Assembly (NCBI RefSeq): GCF_963169125.1
Contig: NC_084796.1
Location: 214,027,948 to 214,091,947 of the forward strand
Reading direction: 5' to 3'
From: Humulus lupulus
Taxonomy: Eukaryota > Streptophyta > Magnoliopsida > Rosales > Cannabaceae
Length of the DNA: 64,000 bases
The notes below the pieces were generated by a model. It was not told the DNA's origin. It saw only the letters and a list, made by a program, of their open reading frames with translations, and did no database searches. The translations under genes and the position numbers were made by a program. Of the stretch, positions 33,205-44,319 are shown one piece after another. Every line of letters begins with the position of its first letter. Positions within the stretch are counted from its first letter, which is position 1.

Positions 33205-36080
33205 ATGCCTCGGCGATCGATCAGACTCTGCGGTAATAGGGGCGAAGATGACAACCAGGGTTAGGACCCTCCACTTCCCCCATAGAGCTGGAAACAGTTG
33301 TTTGCCGAAATGGAAGCAAGACTTCAACAAATAGAAGATGTATCCTCGGGGTAGGGATACAGATAGGTTGTGGCACCAGTGCCAGCCCAGCCTGTGATAG
33401 AGAAGGTGGGAGCCTTTATACAAGAGGATCAGGAAGCAACACCCTCCCACCTTTGAGGGCGGTCTAGACCCACTGCGGGCAGATCAGTGGATGAATATGA
33501 CTTCTTCCATCCTGGATTTTATGAGGGTGGAAGGGAACGAGAGGGTGGCCTGTGCCAGTTACATGCTGAGAGAAGACACCCGCATCTGGTGGGAAGTTGT
33601 GTCCCAGATGAGGGATGTGACAACTATGACGTCTTCCACGAGAAATACTATAGTGTTGTAGTCTGAGCTACAAAGGTGGATGAGTTTGTTAATCTGACTT
33701 AGAACCGAATGACGGCTACAAAGTATGCACTGAAGTTTGACCAGTTGGCAAAGTTCACGTCGGATTTGGTGCCTACTGAAATGGCACGAAGGGATCGGTT
33801 TGTGCGGGGATTGAACATCACGATAGCCCATGACGTCGAGATAACATTAGATCTGAGGACTACAGCCTATGCTCAGGTAGTGGAGAATGCCCTTACTCCT
33901 GAAGGAGTCGAGGATCAGATATGGCGAGAGGGCACTGCAAGGCGCATCGCTTGGAGGACGGTGCCTCCTTTCACTATTTTTAGCTAGGGCAGTGGCCCCA
34001 ATGAGTAGAAGAGAAAGGCCCTAGATTGTTTTGTTCCTCCTGGTTCAGATTGGAGGGCACGAGGTGCTTTCAATGGTCGCCAGGGCGGGGGAGAAAATTG
34101 GAGGAGCTTCCTAAAGTGTCCTCGGTGCAGGCGACGACATTAGGGAGAGTGTAGAGTCAAAGCCTGCTTCACTTGTGGGAGTGTTAGTGTAACAACCCAA
34201 CTTTACTAATAAGGCTTAAGGGCCTTGATTAGTGTGCCAGGAGGGCATAATTGGATTATATGTGATTTAATGGTTAAAAGCATGTAATATGATTATTTGA
34301 ATATTTGTGATGCATGACTATGTGTATTAGTATGCATGTAGGCCCTGATTAGGTTAGAAGGGCATAATCGTAATTTTGGCCCGTTGAGGGTATAACTATA
34401 TATATTTGTGATAAATTGTCGAGACCACATTATTATGTGGATATATTTGTAATCTGTGACTCGAGACAATCCTAGTGAGCGATTTAGCGAAAAAGTCATG
34501 GCAGGGATTTATACTCGGCTCGGGTCGAGCCTTGGGGTATTTCTGGGAATTTAGAGTATATATTGGAGTCTATTTTGATAATGAGGAATATAGTTGGTGA
34601 TTATTTAGGTGTCGGGAAGTAAGCGGTAAATATGAGAGACACTCGAGGAATTGCGGGAATTGGGTGTAATGACCAAAATGCCTCTAGGTTGATTAAAGGC
34701 TTAGGAATAAAGGGAGGGAAAGTTGGTCATTTGGTTTATAAGGGATAAGTATTATTAAATTTTATACTTAGTGTATTGTGTAGAAAGAGCTGGAAGACTG
34801 AAGGAAAAGGAAGAAAAGGAAAAAAAAAAGGAATTAGGAGTCTATCTCTCTCTCTCTCTCTCTCATTCGGTTGGAGGTCTCTTCTCCATTTCTTGAAGGA
34901 GTTTGGAGCTAAAACTTAGGAAGATTCTAGGAAGAAGCTTGAGGCTAGGGTCCCTGGTTTGGCTTAAGGAATTGACAGGGGATACTCATCATGTGAGGTA
35001 AGGTTCAAGGTAGTTTTCAGTTTCTAGTTCTTGGTATTGTTGTCGATTTTGAGCTGAGTTTTGGTGGGGAATTTTAGGGAGTTGAGGCTGAAGCTTTGAG
35101 GAGGTGAAGGCTAAGCTGGTGTGGAGGATAACCTAAGTTGAACTCATCCATCAAGGTAAGGAATTCCAGTTCAAGTTCTGTGATTTCAGCTGTTGTTCTT
35201 ATTGAGTTTCTGAGCTTAAGGTTCAGCAATAGTGATTTCTTTGATTTGGGGTGCATGTGATTGAGTTATGTGTGGTTGGGATGTGTGGGGTGAGTTGGAT
35301 ATGTTGGTAGGCTTGTTTTTATGTTTGTTTGAAGTTTGGAAGAGTTTTGGTAAGGTTTGGCTCACGGAAATTCGAAGGAGGAAAATGCAGGGTTTGCTGT
35401 GCTGTGACTAGCGCTAGTCACTGGGCGCTGTAGCACTAGGCTATGTGGTCTGGGGCATTTTAGGCTCTGTTTGTAGTGTTGTACTCTCCTTAGAGCGTTG
35501 TAGCGCTACCCTGTTTCTAGAAAGGGGTTTTTGGGTTATTTTCAAGGGTTTTTGCCCGGGGGTTTGGGGTTTGATTCCACCACCCCGTTTGGTGGAATTA
35601 GGGCTTCCCGAGGGGTCGGGGTTGGTCCTGAGGCTAGGTTTTGGATTTGAGGTTTGGTGATGATTTTGATTTATGGGTGTGAGGTGTACGCTAGGGCTCA
35701 GGCGGGATCGTGCTCGAGAATCAAATTGATCAAAGCTAGCAAATCTAAAGGTAAGAAAACTGCACCCGTGTTATGTGTTTATGATGGGATTAAGAGCTCC
35801 CTATATCTGTATGATGTCATAGATGGTATTATGCCATGGGACATGTGATAAACGGCCTAAGGGTGCCATAAATTATACTTGCGTACAGGGCGTGGCTCGG
35901 CCACTGGTAGTTGAGGACAGCTTAATATTCATTGAGCTCGGTTTAAGCGGGTCGGAGTCAGTGGGATAAATAGAGGGTGCGGTCTAAGAGCGTTATAGTT
36001 AGTCATCTAAGGAAGGACTGCCCACAAGTCAGTAAAGATTAACCAAAGAATAGTGACAACCTCACTCCAGCCAGAGTATT
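33205..36080 (+). pseudogene. Element D gag, split by solo LTR
   Basis: ATG at 33205 (MPRRSIRLCGN). Several stops and frameshifts. The clearest piece is KYALKFDQLAKFTSDLVPTE and MARRDRFVRGLNITIAHDVE (33720-33830), a Ty3 gag capsid segment. A first zinc knuckle reads CPRCRRRH, stop, GEC (34120-34155). The second begins CFTCGSV at 34170 and is cut by the solo LTR at 34198; its second half SHLRKDCP continues at 36000. Without the insert the coding sequence joins cleanly at the duplicated GTTAG. Would package the genomic RNA if intact. Confidence 0.85.
34198..35997 (+). mobile_element. Chromovirus solo LTR, copy 5
   Basis: 1800 bp, TGTAACAACCC to GCGTTATA, with a perfect duplication GTTAG (34193-34197 and 35998-36002). 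It is very similar to copy 1 but lacks about 570 bp before the end: the text jumps from the equivalent of 6479 to the last bases of the LTR. AGCGCT-type palindromes occur at 35405-35510 and GGTAAG at 35750. Confidence 0.92.
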
Positions 36081-36431
36081 CACCTTGACCCATACCAAGG
36101 CTGAGGCTAGTCCCTTGGTCGTGATAGGTCAGATTTCTAGTGTTGGTTCTTCATTTACTGTATTGATTGATTCAAGAGCTACTCATTCGTTTGTATATGC
36201 AAGAGTGATAGATCTTTTGTGTAGGCCTTGTGATATGTATGTGAGGGTATGCAAGACATTGTTGCCAATTGGGGAGCTGGTAGTCTCTAGGAGATGGGTT
36301 AGAGCATTACTAATAGAGATAGATATTGGGTAGTGGTCTATAGACCTGATCGAGTTAGCAATGGATCACAATGATATGATTCTAGGGATGGATTATCAAA
36401 GTATGGAGCAATGATAGACTTCAAGTGAAGG
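36081..36431 (+). pseudogene. Element D protease
   Basis: The frame 36085-36333 reads VVIGQISSVGSSFTVLIDSR then ATHSFVYARVIDL. This is the aspartic protease flap region with the active-site triplet D-S-G changed to D-S-R (GGA to AGA). A stop at 36331 and a frame change follow before RT. Would cut the Gag-Pol polyprotein. Confidence 0.8.
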
Positions 36432-37370
36432 ATGGTGACCTTTGAAACGGAAGGGGAGGTACCCTTTGTATTTGTGGGGATAGTGGGTGGACCACGAGTA
36501 CCTATGAACTCTGTACTGAAGGCTAGAGTCCTAATGCAAGAAGGTTGCATAGGATTCCTAGCAAACATAGTGGATACCTCTAGGGTTGTTTCAGTTGGAC
36601 CGGATGAGACCAGATTAGTATGCGAGTTTCCTAATACATTTCCAGCAGACTTGCCAGGGTTTCCACCACACCAAGCGATCGAGTTCGTCATAGAGTTGGT
36701 GCCAAGGGTAGAGCCAGTATCTAGGACACCTTATAGAATAGCTCCAGCAAAGTTGAAAGAACTGAAGATTTAGTTGCAGGAGTTACTAGATCAAGGATTC
36801 ATCAAACCCAGTTTTTCGCCATGGGTTGCTCCAGTGATGTTCATTAAGAAGAAAGATGGATCCTTAAGGATGTGCATTGACTAGAGAGAGCTGAACAAGT
36901 TGACCATTAAGAAAAAGTATCCACTGCCCAGAATCGACGCTTTGTTTGACCAGTTACAGGGGAAGACGGTGTTCTCAATGATTGACCTTCGATCCGGCTA
37001 CCACCAGTTAAGGATTAAAGAGGAGGACATACCAAAGACTGCAATCCTTACGAGGTATGGACATTATGAATTCCTGGTCATGTCATTTGGATTAACTGAT
37101 TCCCCATCAGCTTTTTTGGACTTGATGAGTAGGATCTTCGGGGATTATTTGGATAAGTTTATGATCATATTCGTCGACGATATACTGGTGTACTCCCAGT
37201 CAGAGACAGAGCACGAGCAGGAACTTTGTTTCGTACTACAGCAGTTGAGAGAGTATAGGATATATGCTAAGTTTAGCAAGTATGAGTTTTGGTTACCCCA
37301 AGTTACATTTATGGGCCACATTGTAAGTATGGAGGGGATTCTGGTTGACCAAGCAAGATTGAGGCAGTGA
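36432..37370 (+). pseudogene. Element D reverse transcriptase
   Basis: One frame with two internal stops (36771-36773 and about 36882) carries the RT blocks: [92 protein letters not shown] and [13 protein letters not shown] (37170-37210). The catalytic FVDD box is intact. The frame breaks at 37370 after [14 protein letters not shown]. Compared with the usual gypsy RT it is nearly full length. Confidence 0.92.
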
Positions 37371-37772
37371 AAGATTGGCCTAGGCCAAGTAGTGTACTAG
37401 AGGTTAGGAGTTTCTTGTGATTAGCAGGGTACTACCAGCGGTTCGTTGAGGGATTCTCCAGAATAGCTACACCGTTGACTGAGCTAATGCGTAAGAAGAC
37501 CAAGTATGTCTAGACAGATAAATGTGAGAACAGTTTCAAGGAGTTGAAACGACAACTAATCACTGCACCGGTACTGAGTCTGCCGTCAAACAATGAGAAA
37601 TTTTTAATCTATTGCGATGCTTTGAGGTAAGGTTTGGGGTGTGTATTGATGCAAGCTAGAAAGGTGATAGCCTACGCGTTGAAATAGTTGAAGGAGTATG
37701 AGCAGAGTTATCCCACTCACGATCTGGCATTGTCAGCAGTGGTATTTGCACTAAAGGTTTGGAGGCATTATC
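37371..37772 (+). pseudogene. Element D RNase H, first part
   Basis: Several frames must be joined. They read GYYQRFVEGFSRIATPLTEL, LKRQLITAPVLSLPSNNEKF, IYCDALR (the first catalytic D) and YPTHDLALSAVVFALKVWRH. The reading is cut after HYL by solo LTR copy 6, within the target TTATC. It resumes at 40128. Confidence 0.82.
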
Positions 37773-40127
37773 TATAATGCCCCGAATTCTCCGATGTGTT
37801 TAACGGCGTGAATAGTAGGCCGGGAGGGCCATACTTGCTTAATTATGTTATTAATTGATAAACGCATGTATATGTTGATTATATTATGATATGATGTGAA
37901 ATGCATGCATGTGAGTCCATATTACTAATTACAGGGGTGTGATGGTAATTTGGCCCGTTGAGGGTAAATTGATTATTTGTACGCATGTTGGTGATATATC
38001 TTGAGACCACATTATGATGTGGGTTTGTTCGAGCCATTTGTCATGAGACGATCAAGGAATGTTAATTATCGGTTTGGTCATAACAGGCTTAAGCTCGGGG
38101 CTCGGGGTGAGTCTCGGGGTGTTTTAATGATTAGAGTGTTACCGGGCATTAAAGGGTAACGGGATGTGAATTATTGGTGTTTGAGAATATTGAGATTAGC
38201 GGGAATTGGTAAGCGTTAATTATCATTAACGGTGTAGGTGGAAAATGCCAAAATTACCCTTGAAGTGGTTTTAGAAGCTTTAAAAGACCTAGGGGTATAT
38301 TGGTCATTTGGGGGTTTGGATATATATGATGTTTAGAAAGCTGTAGAATAAACAGAGTAAAACAGAGGCATTTCTTCTCCTTCCCATACCTTCTCCTTCC
38401 TTCATCTTCCTTGTGATTTTTTGTGATCTTGTTGAGGATTTGAGCTTGGGAGCTAGGCCTTGGTACTTTGGGAGAGTGTTCCACTGTAGAAGAGCACCAT
38501 AACCTGAACTTGAGGTAAGCTTTTAGCCACTAGTTTCCATGTATGCTCTGTTTTCGTTTTAAGTTTTCATCTCTAGATTTTGGTGTGGAAAGTTGGAATC
38601 AAAGGGAGTTTTTGTGGTGTTTTACTTAGGTTATGATGAGGGAGAGTTATGGGTGATGTTTGGAGGTTTAAATGGGTGTTTGGAAGAGGTTTTGAGTTGG
38701 TTTGAAGGGCTGGTTTGAGGGGGAAACGCAGGGGAGTTTGCTGAAGCGTTGCTGAATTCTGGGTAATTTAGCATAATGAGCCGCGGCCTGTCTAGGGTGT
38801 GCCGCGGCCTGAGATGGCTTCAGAGGTGGAAACGCCTCTGTCAGGAGGGTGAGCCGCGGCCCATCAGGGTAAATTTGGCCAGAAAAGTGTTTTTAGCATG
38901 GGGATTCAAACCTAAGGCCTCGGGGTTGAACCTACTACCCGGTTGAGTAGTGTTTGATGTCCCGGAGGTTAGGTTTTGGTTTGGGAACCTTTTATTGTTC
39001 ATTTTATTGATGGAATCCCATAATTGGTTATGACCAGGTAACCGCTAAAGGACCAAAAGGTTGATCGTTCTCAGGGTCGTTCTTTTATTCATTCTATCTC
39101 GAACCAGAGGTAAGAAAACTGCACCCCAAGTGTGACATGCATGGATATTCGTGAGGCATGTTGGTTGTGTAATATGGACATGGATTGAATATAGAATGCT
39201 TAGCATATGTTGCTCACTTGTGCATGGTACTGACTTATTAGTCAGGTTTGGCAAAGGTGCTAGGATCAATTGTGAAGTTGTGACTCATTAGTCAGGTTCG
39301 GCAGTGGCACTGGGCACTGGGCACTGGTCACGTTGCACTGACTCATCAGTCAGAATTGGCAAAGGTGTTAGTATCAACTATGAAGCTGTGACTTATTAGT
39401 CAGGTTTGGCAGTGATACTGGACACTGGTCACATAGCACTGACTCATTAGTCAGAACGGCCTTAGCGTGGATCACGCAAGCCAACAGAGATTAGATCTAA
39501 TCGACTATTAGCATTGAATGACTCAAAGAGCATTAATGCCAAACCGACCCCGAGGGTCGATGAATGAAATAAGCGCTTGGAGGCTAGTGGCTTACCTAGC
39601 AGCCACTCTCCCGTTTGAATCATGTGATGTTCACTCATTTGTTTGGAAGCTTTATGCTCAGTGTGATTATAATGATAATCATTTGATAATGTTTATATAA
39701 AGTGTTATGTTTTCTTGCTGGGCTTTGGCTCACGGGTGCTATGTGGTGCATGTAAAGGGAAAGAAAAGCTCACCTAGCCTTGAGTGGAGAGTTGATGTGG
39801 TGATGTGTACATATGCGGCCGCTTGACCACCACGGCCAAGGAGTTCTTAGAGGAACTAGGGGGTTTACCCTATTTTTGCCGCTTAGGTCGGCAGGATTGT
39901 AACTTTACAACAGTAATGACCATTTTGTGCTGAGAACAACTTGTAAATGTTTTGTTTAGCTCTGCAGAGCAGTTTGTAATGAAAATCTCCATTTCCTTTT
40001 TGTTGGTTTTATGCCTTAACCTATTAATTACACTTAGAGCACGTTTTTTACCAAAGGACTCGGGTAACGAGTCAAATTTCCGGTCCACCGTTCACCGCAA
40101 CTGTTCTGGGGTAGCCAGGGCGTTACA
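37773..40127 (+). mobile_element. Chromovirus solo LTR, copy 6
   Basis: 2355 bp, TATAATGCCCC (mutated TGTAATG) to GGGCGTTACA, with a perfect duplication TTATC (37768-37772 and 40128-40132). Same subfamily as copy 4. It has three GCCGCGGCC palindromes (38775-38865), GGTAAG at 39109 and five TGACT-AT-AGTCA palindromes at about 50-bp spacing (39231-39453). Confidence 0.93.
39231..39453 (+). repeat. Five regularly spaced TGACTnATnAGTCA palindromes
   Basis: Copies at 39231-39244, 39281-39294, 39339-39352, 39389-39402 and 39440-39453; start-to-start distances 50, 58, 50 and 51 bp. Three decayed copies are in LTR copy 4 at 28739, 28789 and 28840. The arms contain TGACTCA or TGACTTA, the half sites of bZIP factors of the GCN4/AP-1 type. 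Confidence 0.8.
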
Positions 40128-40320
40128 TTATCTGTATGGGGAGAAGTGCGAAATATACACCGACCATAAGAGTTTAAAGTATTTCTTTACTCAGAAGGAT
40201 CTGAATATGCGCCAAAGACGTTGGCTGGAATTGGTCAAGGACTACGATTGTGACATTTTATACCATCCTGGGAAGGCGAATGTGGTGGCCGACTTGTTGA
40301 GTCAAAAGGGCTCAGGGTAG
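40128..40320 (+). pseudogene. Element D RNase H, second part
   Basis: Continues in frame as [40 protein letters not shown] and [19 protein letters not shown], stop at 40318-40320. TDHKSL and the HPG-N-VAD end are typical of gypsy RNase H. Removing solo LTR copy 6 restores continuity with 37767. Confidence 0.88.
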
Positions 40321-40362
40321 TTATTTAGTTCGAGGCAGTTATCAAAGAGGTTAGCAGAAGAA

Positions 40363-41600
40363 ATGACCAGAGCAGGAATTGAATTGGTAGTTGGTCAGCT
40401 AGCCAGTATCACACTTCAGTCCACGCTCCTTGCAAGGATCAAGGAAGTGCAGAAGGAGGATCCACGGTTGAAGAAGCGCACAAAGGATGTCTTAGCTGGG
40501 GTGGCTAAGGACTTTTCTATTTCAGAGGTGGGTTTACTGAGATATAAGGGTCAGATTTGCGTTCCGATGGATTCTGGTATCCGGCGAGAGATTTTAGATG
40601 AGTCCCACACCACTCCTTATTCCTTACATTCGGGTACGACGAAGATGTACCAAGACTTGAGAACTTTGTGTTGGTGGCCGAGGATGAAGATGGATGTAGT
40701 AGATTATGTGGCCAAGTGTTTAACCTGTCAGCAGGTGAAGGTTGAACATCAAAGGCCAACGAGGTTGCTGCAACCTTTAGGGATTCCAGAGTGGAAATGG
40801 GAGGATATCACCATGGACTTCGTGGTTCGATTACCGAAGACAGCAGGACAGTATGATTATGTGTGGGTTATTGTGGATAGGTACACCAAATCAGCCCACT
40901 TGTTGCCTGTTAAGACAACTTATACAATGGAGCAGTATGCTGAGTTGTATGTGAAGGAAATTGTTCGACTTCATGGGGCTCTGAGGTCGATAGTATCTGG
41001 CAGGGACCCCACCTTCACCTCTAAGTTTTAGGAGAGCCTACAAAAGGCTATGGGCACACAGTTGCGGTTTAGTACCGCTTATCATCCTTAGATGGATGAA
41101 CAGTCTGAGAGGACGATTTAGATACTGGAGGACATGCTACGGGCCTGTGTGCTAGATTTTGGGGGAACTTGGAGTAAGTATCTCCCTTTGATTGAATTTT
41201 CATATAATAACAACTACCATGCAACTATCGGATGGGCTCTTTATGAGATGTTATATGGGAGGAAGTGCATATCACAATCCATTAGGATAAGACAAATGAG
41301 AGGAAGTATTTAGGTCCTGAGGTTGTTCAGAGGATCAATGAGGTGACTAAGAAGATTATTGCTTGAATGCTCGCCTCCCAGAGTCAATAGAAGGGTTACG
41401 CAGACTTGAGGCACAGGAGTGTAGAGTTTCAAGTCGGTGATCGTGTATTTCTCAGAGTTTCTCGATTGAGAGGGGTGAAATGATTTGGAGTAAAAGGCAA
41501 GTTAAGTCCGGGTTTATTGGCCCCTTTGAGATTTTGAGGTAGCTTACAAACTGGCTATGCCTCCAGCCTTATCAGGGGTTCACAACAAATTTCATGTGTC
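40363..41600 (+). pseudogene. Element D integrase
   Basis: A 222-codon frame (40363-41028) covers the zinc domain (HTTPYSLHSGTTKMYQDL then CLTCQQVK) and the core start (ITMDFVVRLPKTAGQYDYVW, VDRYTKSAHLLPVK). The second catalytic aspartate is lost: IVSGRDPTFTSKF has G where D is expected. A stop (TAG, position of a tryptophan) at 41029-41031 follows. Downstream STAYHP, stop, MDEQSERTI keeps the glutamate. More stops and frame changes to VHNKFHVSMLRNR near 41580. Confidence 0.9.
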
Positions 41601-41833
41601 CATGCTCCGGAATCGAATTCTACGCATGTGCTGAGTTATGAGAACCTAGAGCTGGATCAAGATTTGTCTTATGAGGAGAATTCAGTTCAGATTCTAGACC
41701 GAAAGGATAAAGTCTTGCAGAACAAGACCATTGCCATAGTAAAAGTGTTGTGGAGGAACATCAAGGAGGAAGAGGCAACTTGGGAGTTTGAAACTGATAT
41801 GCGGGATCGATATCCCGAGTTATTCAGGTAAAT
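41601..41833 (+). pseudogene. Element D chromodomain-like C-terminus
   Basis: The frame from about 41628 reads LSYENLELDQDLSYEENSVQ, ILDRKDKVLQNKTIAIVKVL, WRNIKEEEATWEFETDMRDR, YPELF and a stop at 41829-41831. This is the integrase tail of the Tekay/Del group, with a chromodomain-like fold that is thought to guide insertion to heterochromatin. The piece itself is open. Confidence 0.85.
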
Positions 41834-41849
41834 TTCGAGGACGAAATTT

Positions 41850-41867
41850 GTGTAAGGAGGGGATAGT
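41850..41867 (+). other. Element D polypurine tract
   Basis: GTGTAAGGAGGGGATAGT directly before the 3' LTR, after the conserved TTCGAGGACGAAATTT stretch. Confidence 0.75.
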
Positions 41868-43327
41868 ATTAACGTCCCAAATTTTCTAATAAGGCTTAGT
41901 GCCTTGATTAGTGTGTCGGAAGGACAATTATTGATTTAATTATGTTAATATGTAGATTAAATGATTATGTGATTAGAAATGCATGTTTAGGTAAATTAAA
42001 TATGCATGTGGGCCCAATTTGGTTAATAGGGGCATATTTGTATTTTTGGCCTGTGAGGGCATAAATGCAAATTATATGTGTGTTGTGCTTTATACCACAA
42101 GATTGTGGTGATATATTTCAGATGTGCGATCCGAGATAGTCCTAGGGAGGAAAATAGCTAAATAGTCACAACAAGGTTGAGTACTCGACTCGGGGTGAGC
42201 CTAGGGGTATTTTGGGAATATATTATGTGATTGGGATTACCAGGTAACGTGTAGTGATTTAATGATTGTTTAAGTATGTTGGGATTAATTGGGGAATTAT
42301 AGGAACACTCGAGGAATTAGCGGGAAGTGGCAAATGACGGGATTGCCCTTGGTGGCATTAAAGGATTAAGGTTGACTTAAGGGAATTTCAGGCATTTTTT
42401 GGACTTAGACAGCTGAGGATAGACTTAAGCCAAAACACAATTCTGGAACTCTCTCAGCCTATCTCACTTTCTCTCTTTCTCGGCTCTTTCTCCCTCTCTT
42501 TGGTGCTTGGAAGCTTGATGAATTTTGAGGACTTTAGGCTAAGGAATTGAAGGACTTGAGGTTTGAACTGCTTGGGGTTAGCTCAGTTTAATTCTCAGTG
42601 AGGTAAGGGTTTAAACTTGATCTTTTCTGTTAATTCTGTTGTGATTTTTGATAAGTTTGCTTAGGTTCAAGCTTAGTTTGATTTTTAGGTTTTGATGAGA
42701 TTATGAGCTGGTTCTTGGAATGTTTTTGCTGACTAAGTTGCCTAGACATGAATTCTGGGTTTAACTTTAAGTATAGGGGTTGAATTGGGTGAGAATTTAT
42801 AGGTTTGGTTGGGGACAAACGCAGTAAAAATGCATGGATTTCTAGGTTTTTTGGGCTCACGTCGCTGCCATGTTCATCAAGCGCCGCGGTCCGTGTGTGC
42901 GAAGAGGCCTGGGAGGCCTCTGAGTTTGCCAAGGCGCCGCGGACCATGTCTTCCAATAGAGAGAGAGTCGTGCTCTCTAACTTGCAGCGGGTGGCGACTC
43001 AAATTTGGAGAAATGGCCTATTTGGGTTTTAAGCTCGGGAACCCAAATCTTAGGGCTCGGGGAGGATCCTACTACCCGATTTAGTAGGATTCGAGGTCCC
43101 AAAGGCTAGTATTTTCATCCGAAGTTCTTAATTGGTTAGGAATTGATGGATATCTATTTATTATTGCGTTGTGACTCGGTTTTACGTCAAAGCTCGAGTT
43201 AAGGGGATCGTGCTCATGATCACGTTAATCTATCAACTTGGGACACAGGTAAGAAAATTGTTGGTGCCCATAGAGTAGGGCATGACCCTATTATTTATGT
43301 TTCAGGCTGTGGCACTATTATTTTTTT

Positions 43328-44319
43328 TGAATCGATAGACTGCCTTCTTTCTCAGTCGATGGGGTGACATTTCTCTTTTCCGATTCCAAAATGATTCCTG
43401 GATTTGGCTATCTATCATCATCAAGATGTTTTTATTACTTTATTTTCCATGTCACGACAGTTGCTTTCCAGTTTGCATCTCTGCAGCACAACGGGCGGGC
43501 ATTTCCTTCCATTTCTATAGAGCATGGGGGAAGCTCACAGAGCTTTCTCTCCTAGTTATAAGAGAGATGGAGGTTTTATCCCAAACATCTCCTTACTACA
43601 CGCACAAACAAAAAACAAAACAAATAGGTCCTTCCTCTATTTCAAGAGTTCTAGTACTTGCATTGCGGTTCGTCCATTAGTTCGAAGATTCTTCTTCGCC
43701 TTTAAGTGTTGGCTTGTTCAATCAATCTCATAGGTTCCTATGGCTCGTCCTATAGGAAAGGGGATATACTTATCCACTTATTTTACACAATTCTTCTGGT
43801 TATGCCTTTTCTTCTTTACTTTCTATATTTTCATATGCAATGATGGAGATGGAGTACTTGGGATCAGCAGAATTCTAAAACTACGGAACCAACTGGTTTC
43901 ACACCGGGGGAACAACATCCGGAGCAACGACCCTAACCGTTTGGAAGATCTCTTGATAAAAGGTTTTAGCACCGGTGTATCCTATATGTACTCTAGTTTA
44001 TTCGAAGTATCCCAATGGTGTAACGCCGTCGACTTATTGGGAAAAAGGAGGAAAAGAACTTTGATCTCATGTTTCGGAGAAATAAGTGGCTCACGAGGAA
44101 TGGAAAGAAACATATTCTATTTGATCTCGAAGTCCTCATATAGCACTTCTTCCAATCCTGAATGGGGGATCACTTATAGGAATGACATAATACTAATCCA
44201 TGTTTTACACGGCCAAGGAAGCATCTTTTTTTAATCTCACTATGAAGCGGAAACTACAATAAAACTTTCTAACAAATGAAAAAGTTTTTAACTGAGAAAC
44301 AGAAGAATTCGTTCTCATG
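43328..44319 (+). other. Nuclear copy of mitochondrial DNA (NUMT)
   Basis: The segment has no counterpart in the 5' LTR of element D and breaks the 3' LTR between TATTATTT and TTCAAGGCG. It carries an open reading frame matching the plant mitochondrial atp8 (orfB) protein, with flanking DNA of different composition from the LTR. The 410 bp before the frame have no gene I recognise. Ends are placed from the LTR alignment and are accurate to a few bases. Confidence 0.85.
43740..44234 (+). CDS. atp8: ATP synthase subunit 8-like (mitochondrial atp8/orfB) copy
   Basis: 164 codons, open from ATG to TAA with no internal stop. Residues from about 13 on ([20 protein letters not shown]) form the N-terminal membrane helix of plant mitochondrial ATP8 and are followed by [56 protein letters not shown] and a tail ending [11 protein letters not shown]. 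The mitochondrial protein is part of the F0 sector of ATP synthase. The first dozen residues ([12 protein letters not shown]) differ from the short MPQLD-type start I remember, so this may be a chimeric or rearranged copy. No nuclear targeting signal is evident; expression in the nucleus is unlikely. Length is close to the family's usual 150-160. Confidence 0.88.
   Translation: MARPIGKGIYLSTYFTQFFWLCLFFFTFYIFICNDGDGVLGISRILKLRNQLVSHRGNNIRSNDPNRLEDLLIKGFSTGVSYMYSSLFEVSQWCNAVDLLGKRRKRTLISCFGEISGSRGMERNIFYLISKSSYSTSSNPEWGITYRNDIILIHVLHGQGSIFF

Noticed and set aside
43364..43733. Three overlapping short frames before the atp8 copy
   Set aside because: Within the mitochondrial insert but none resembles a mitochondrial protein I know; treated as flank.
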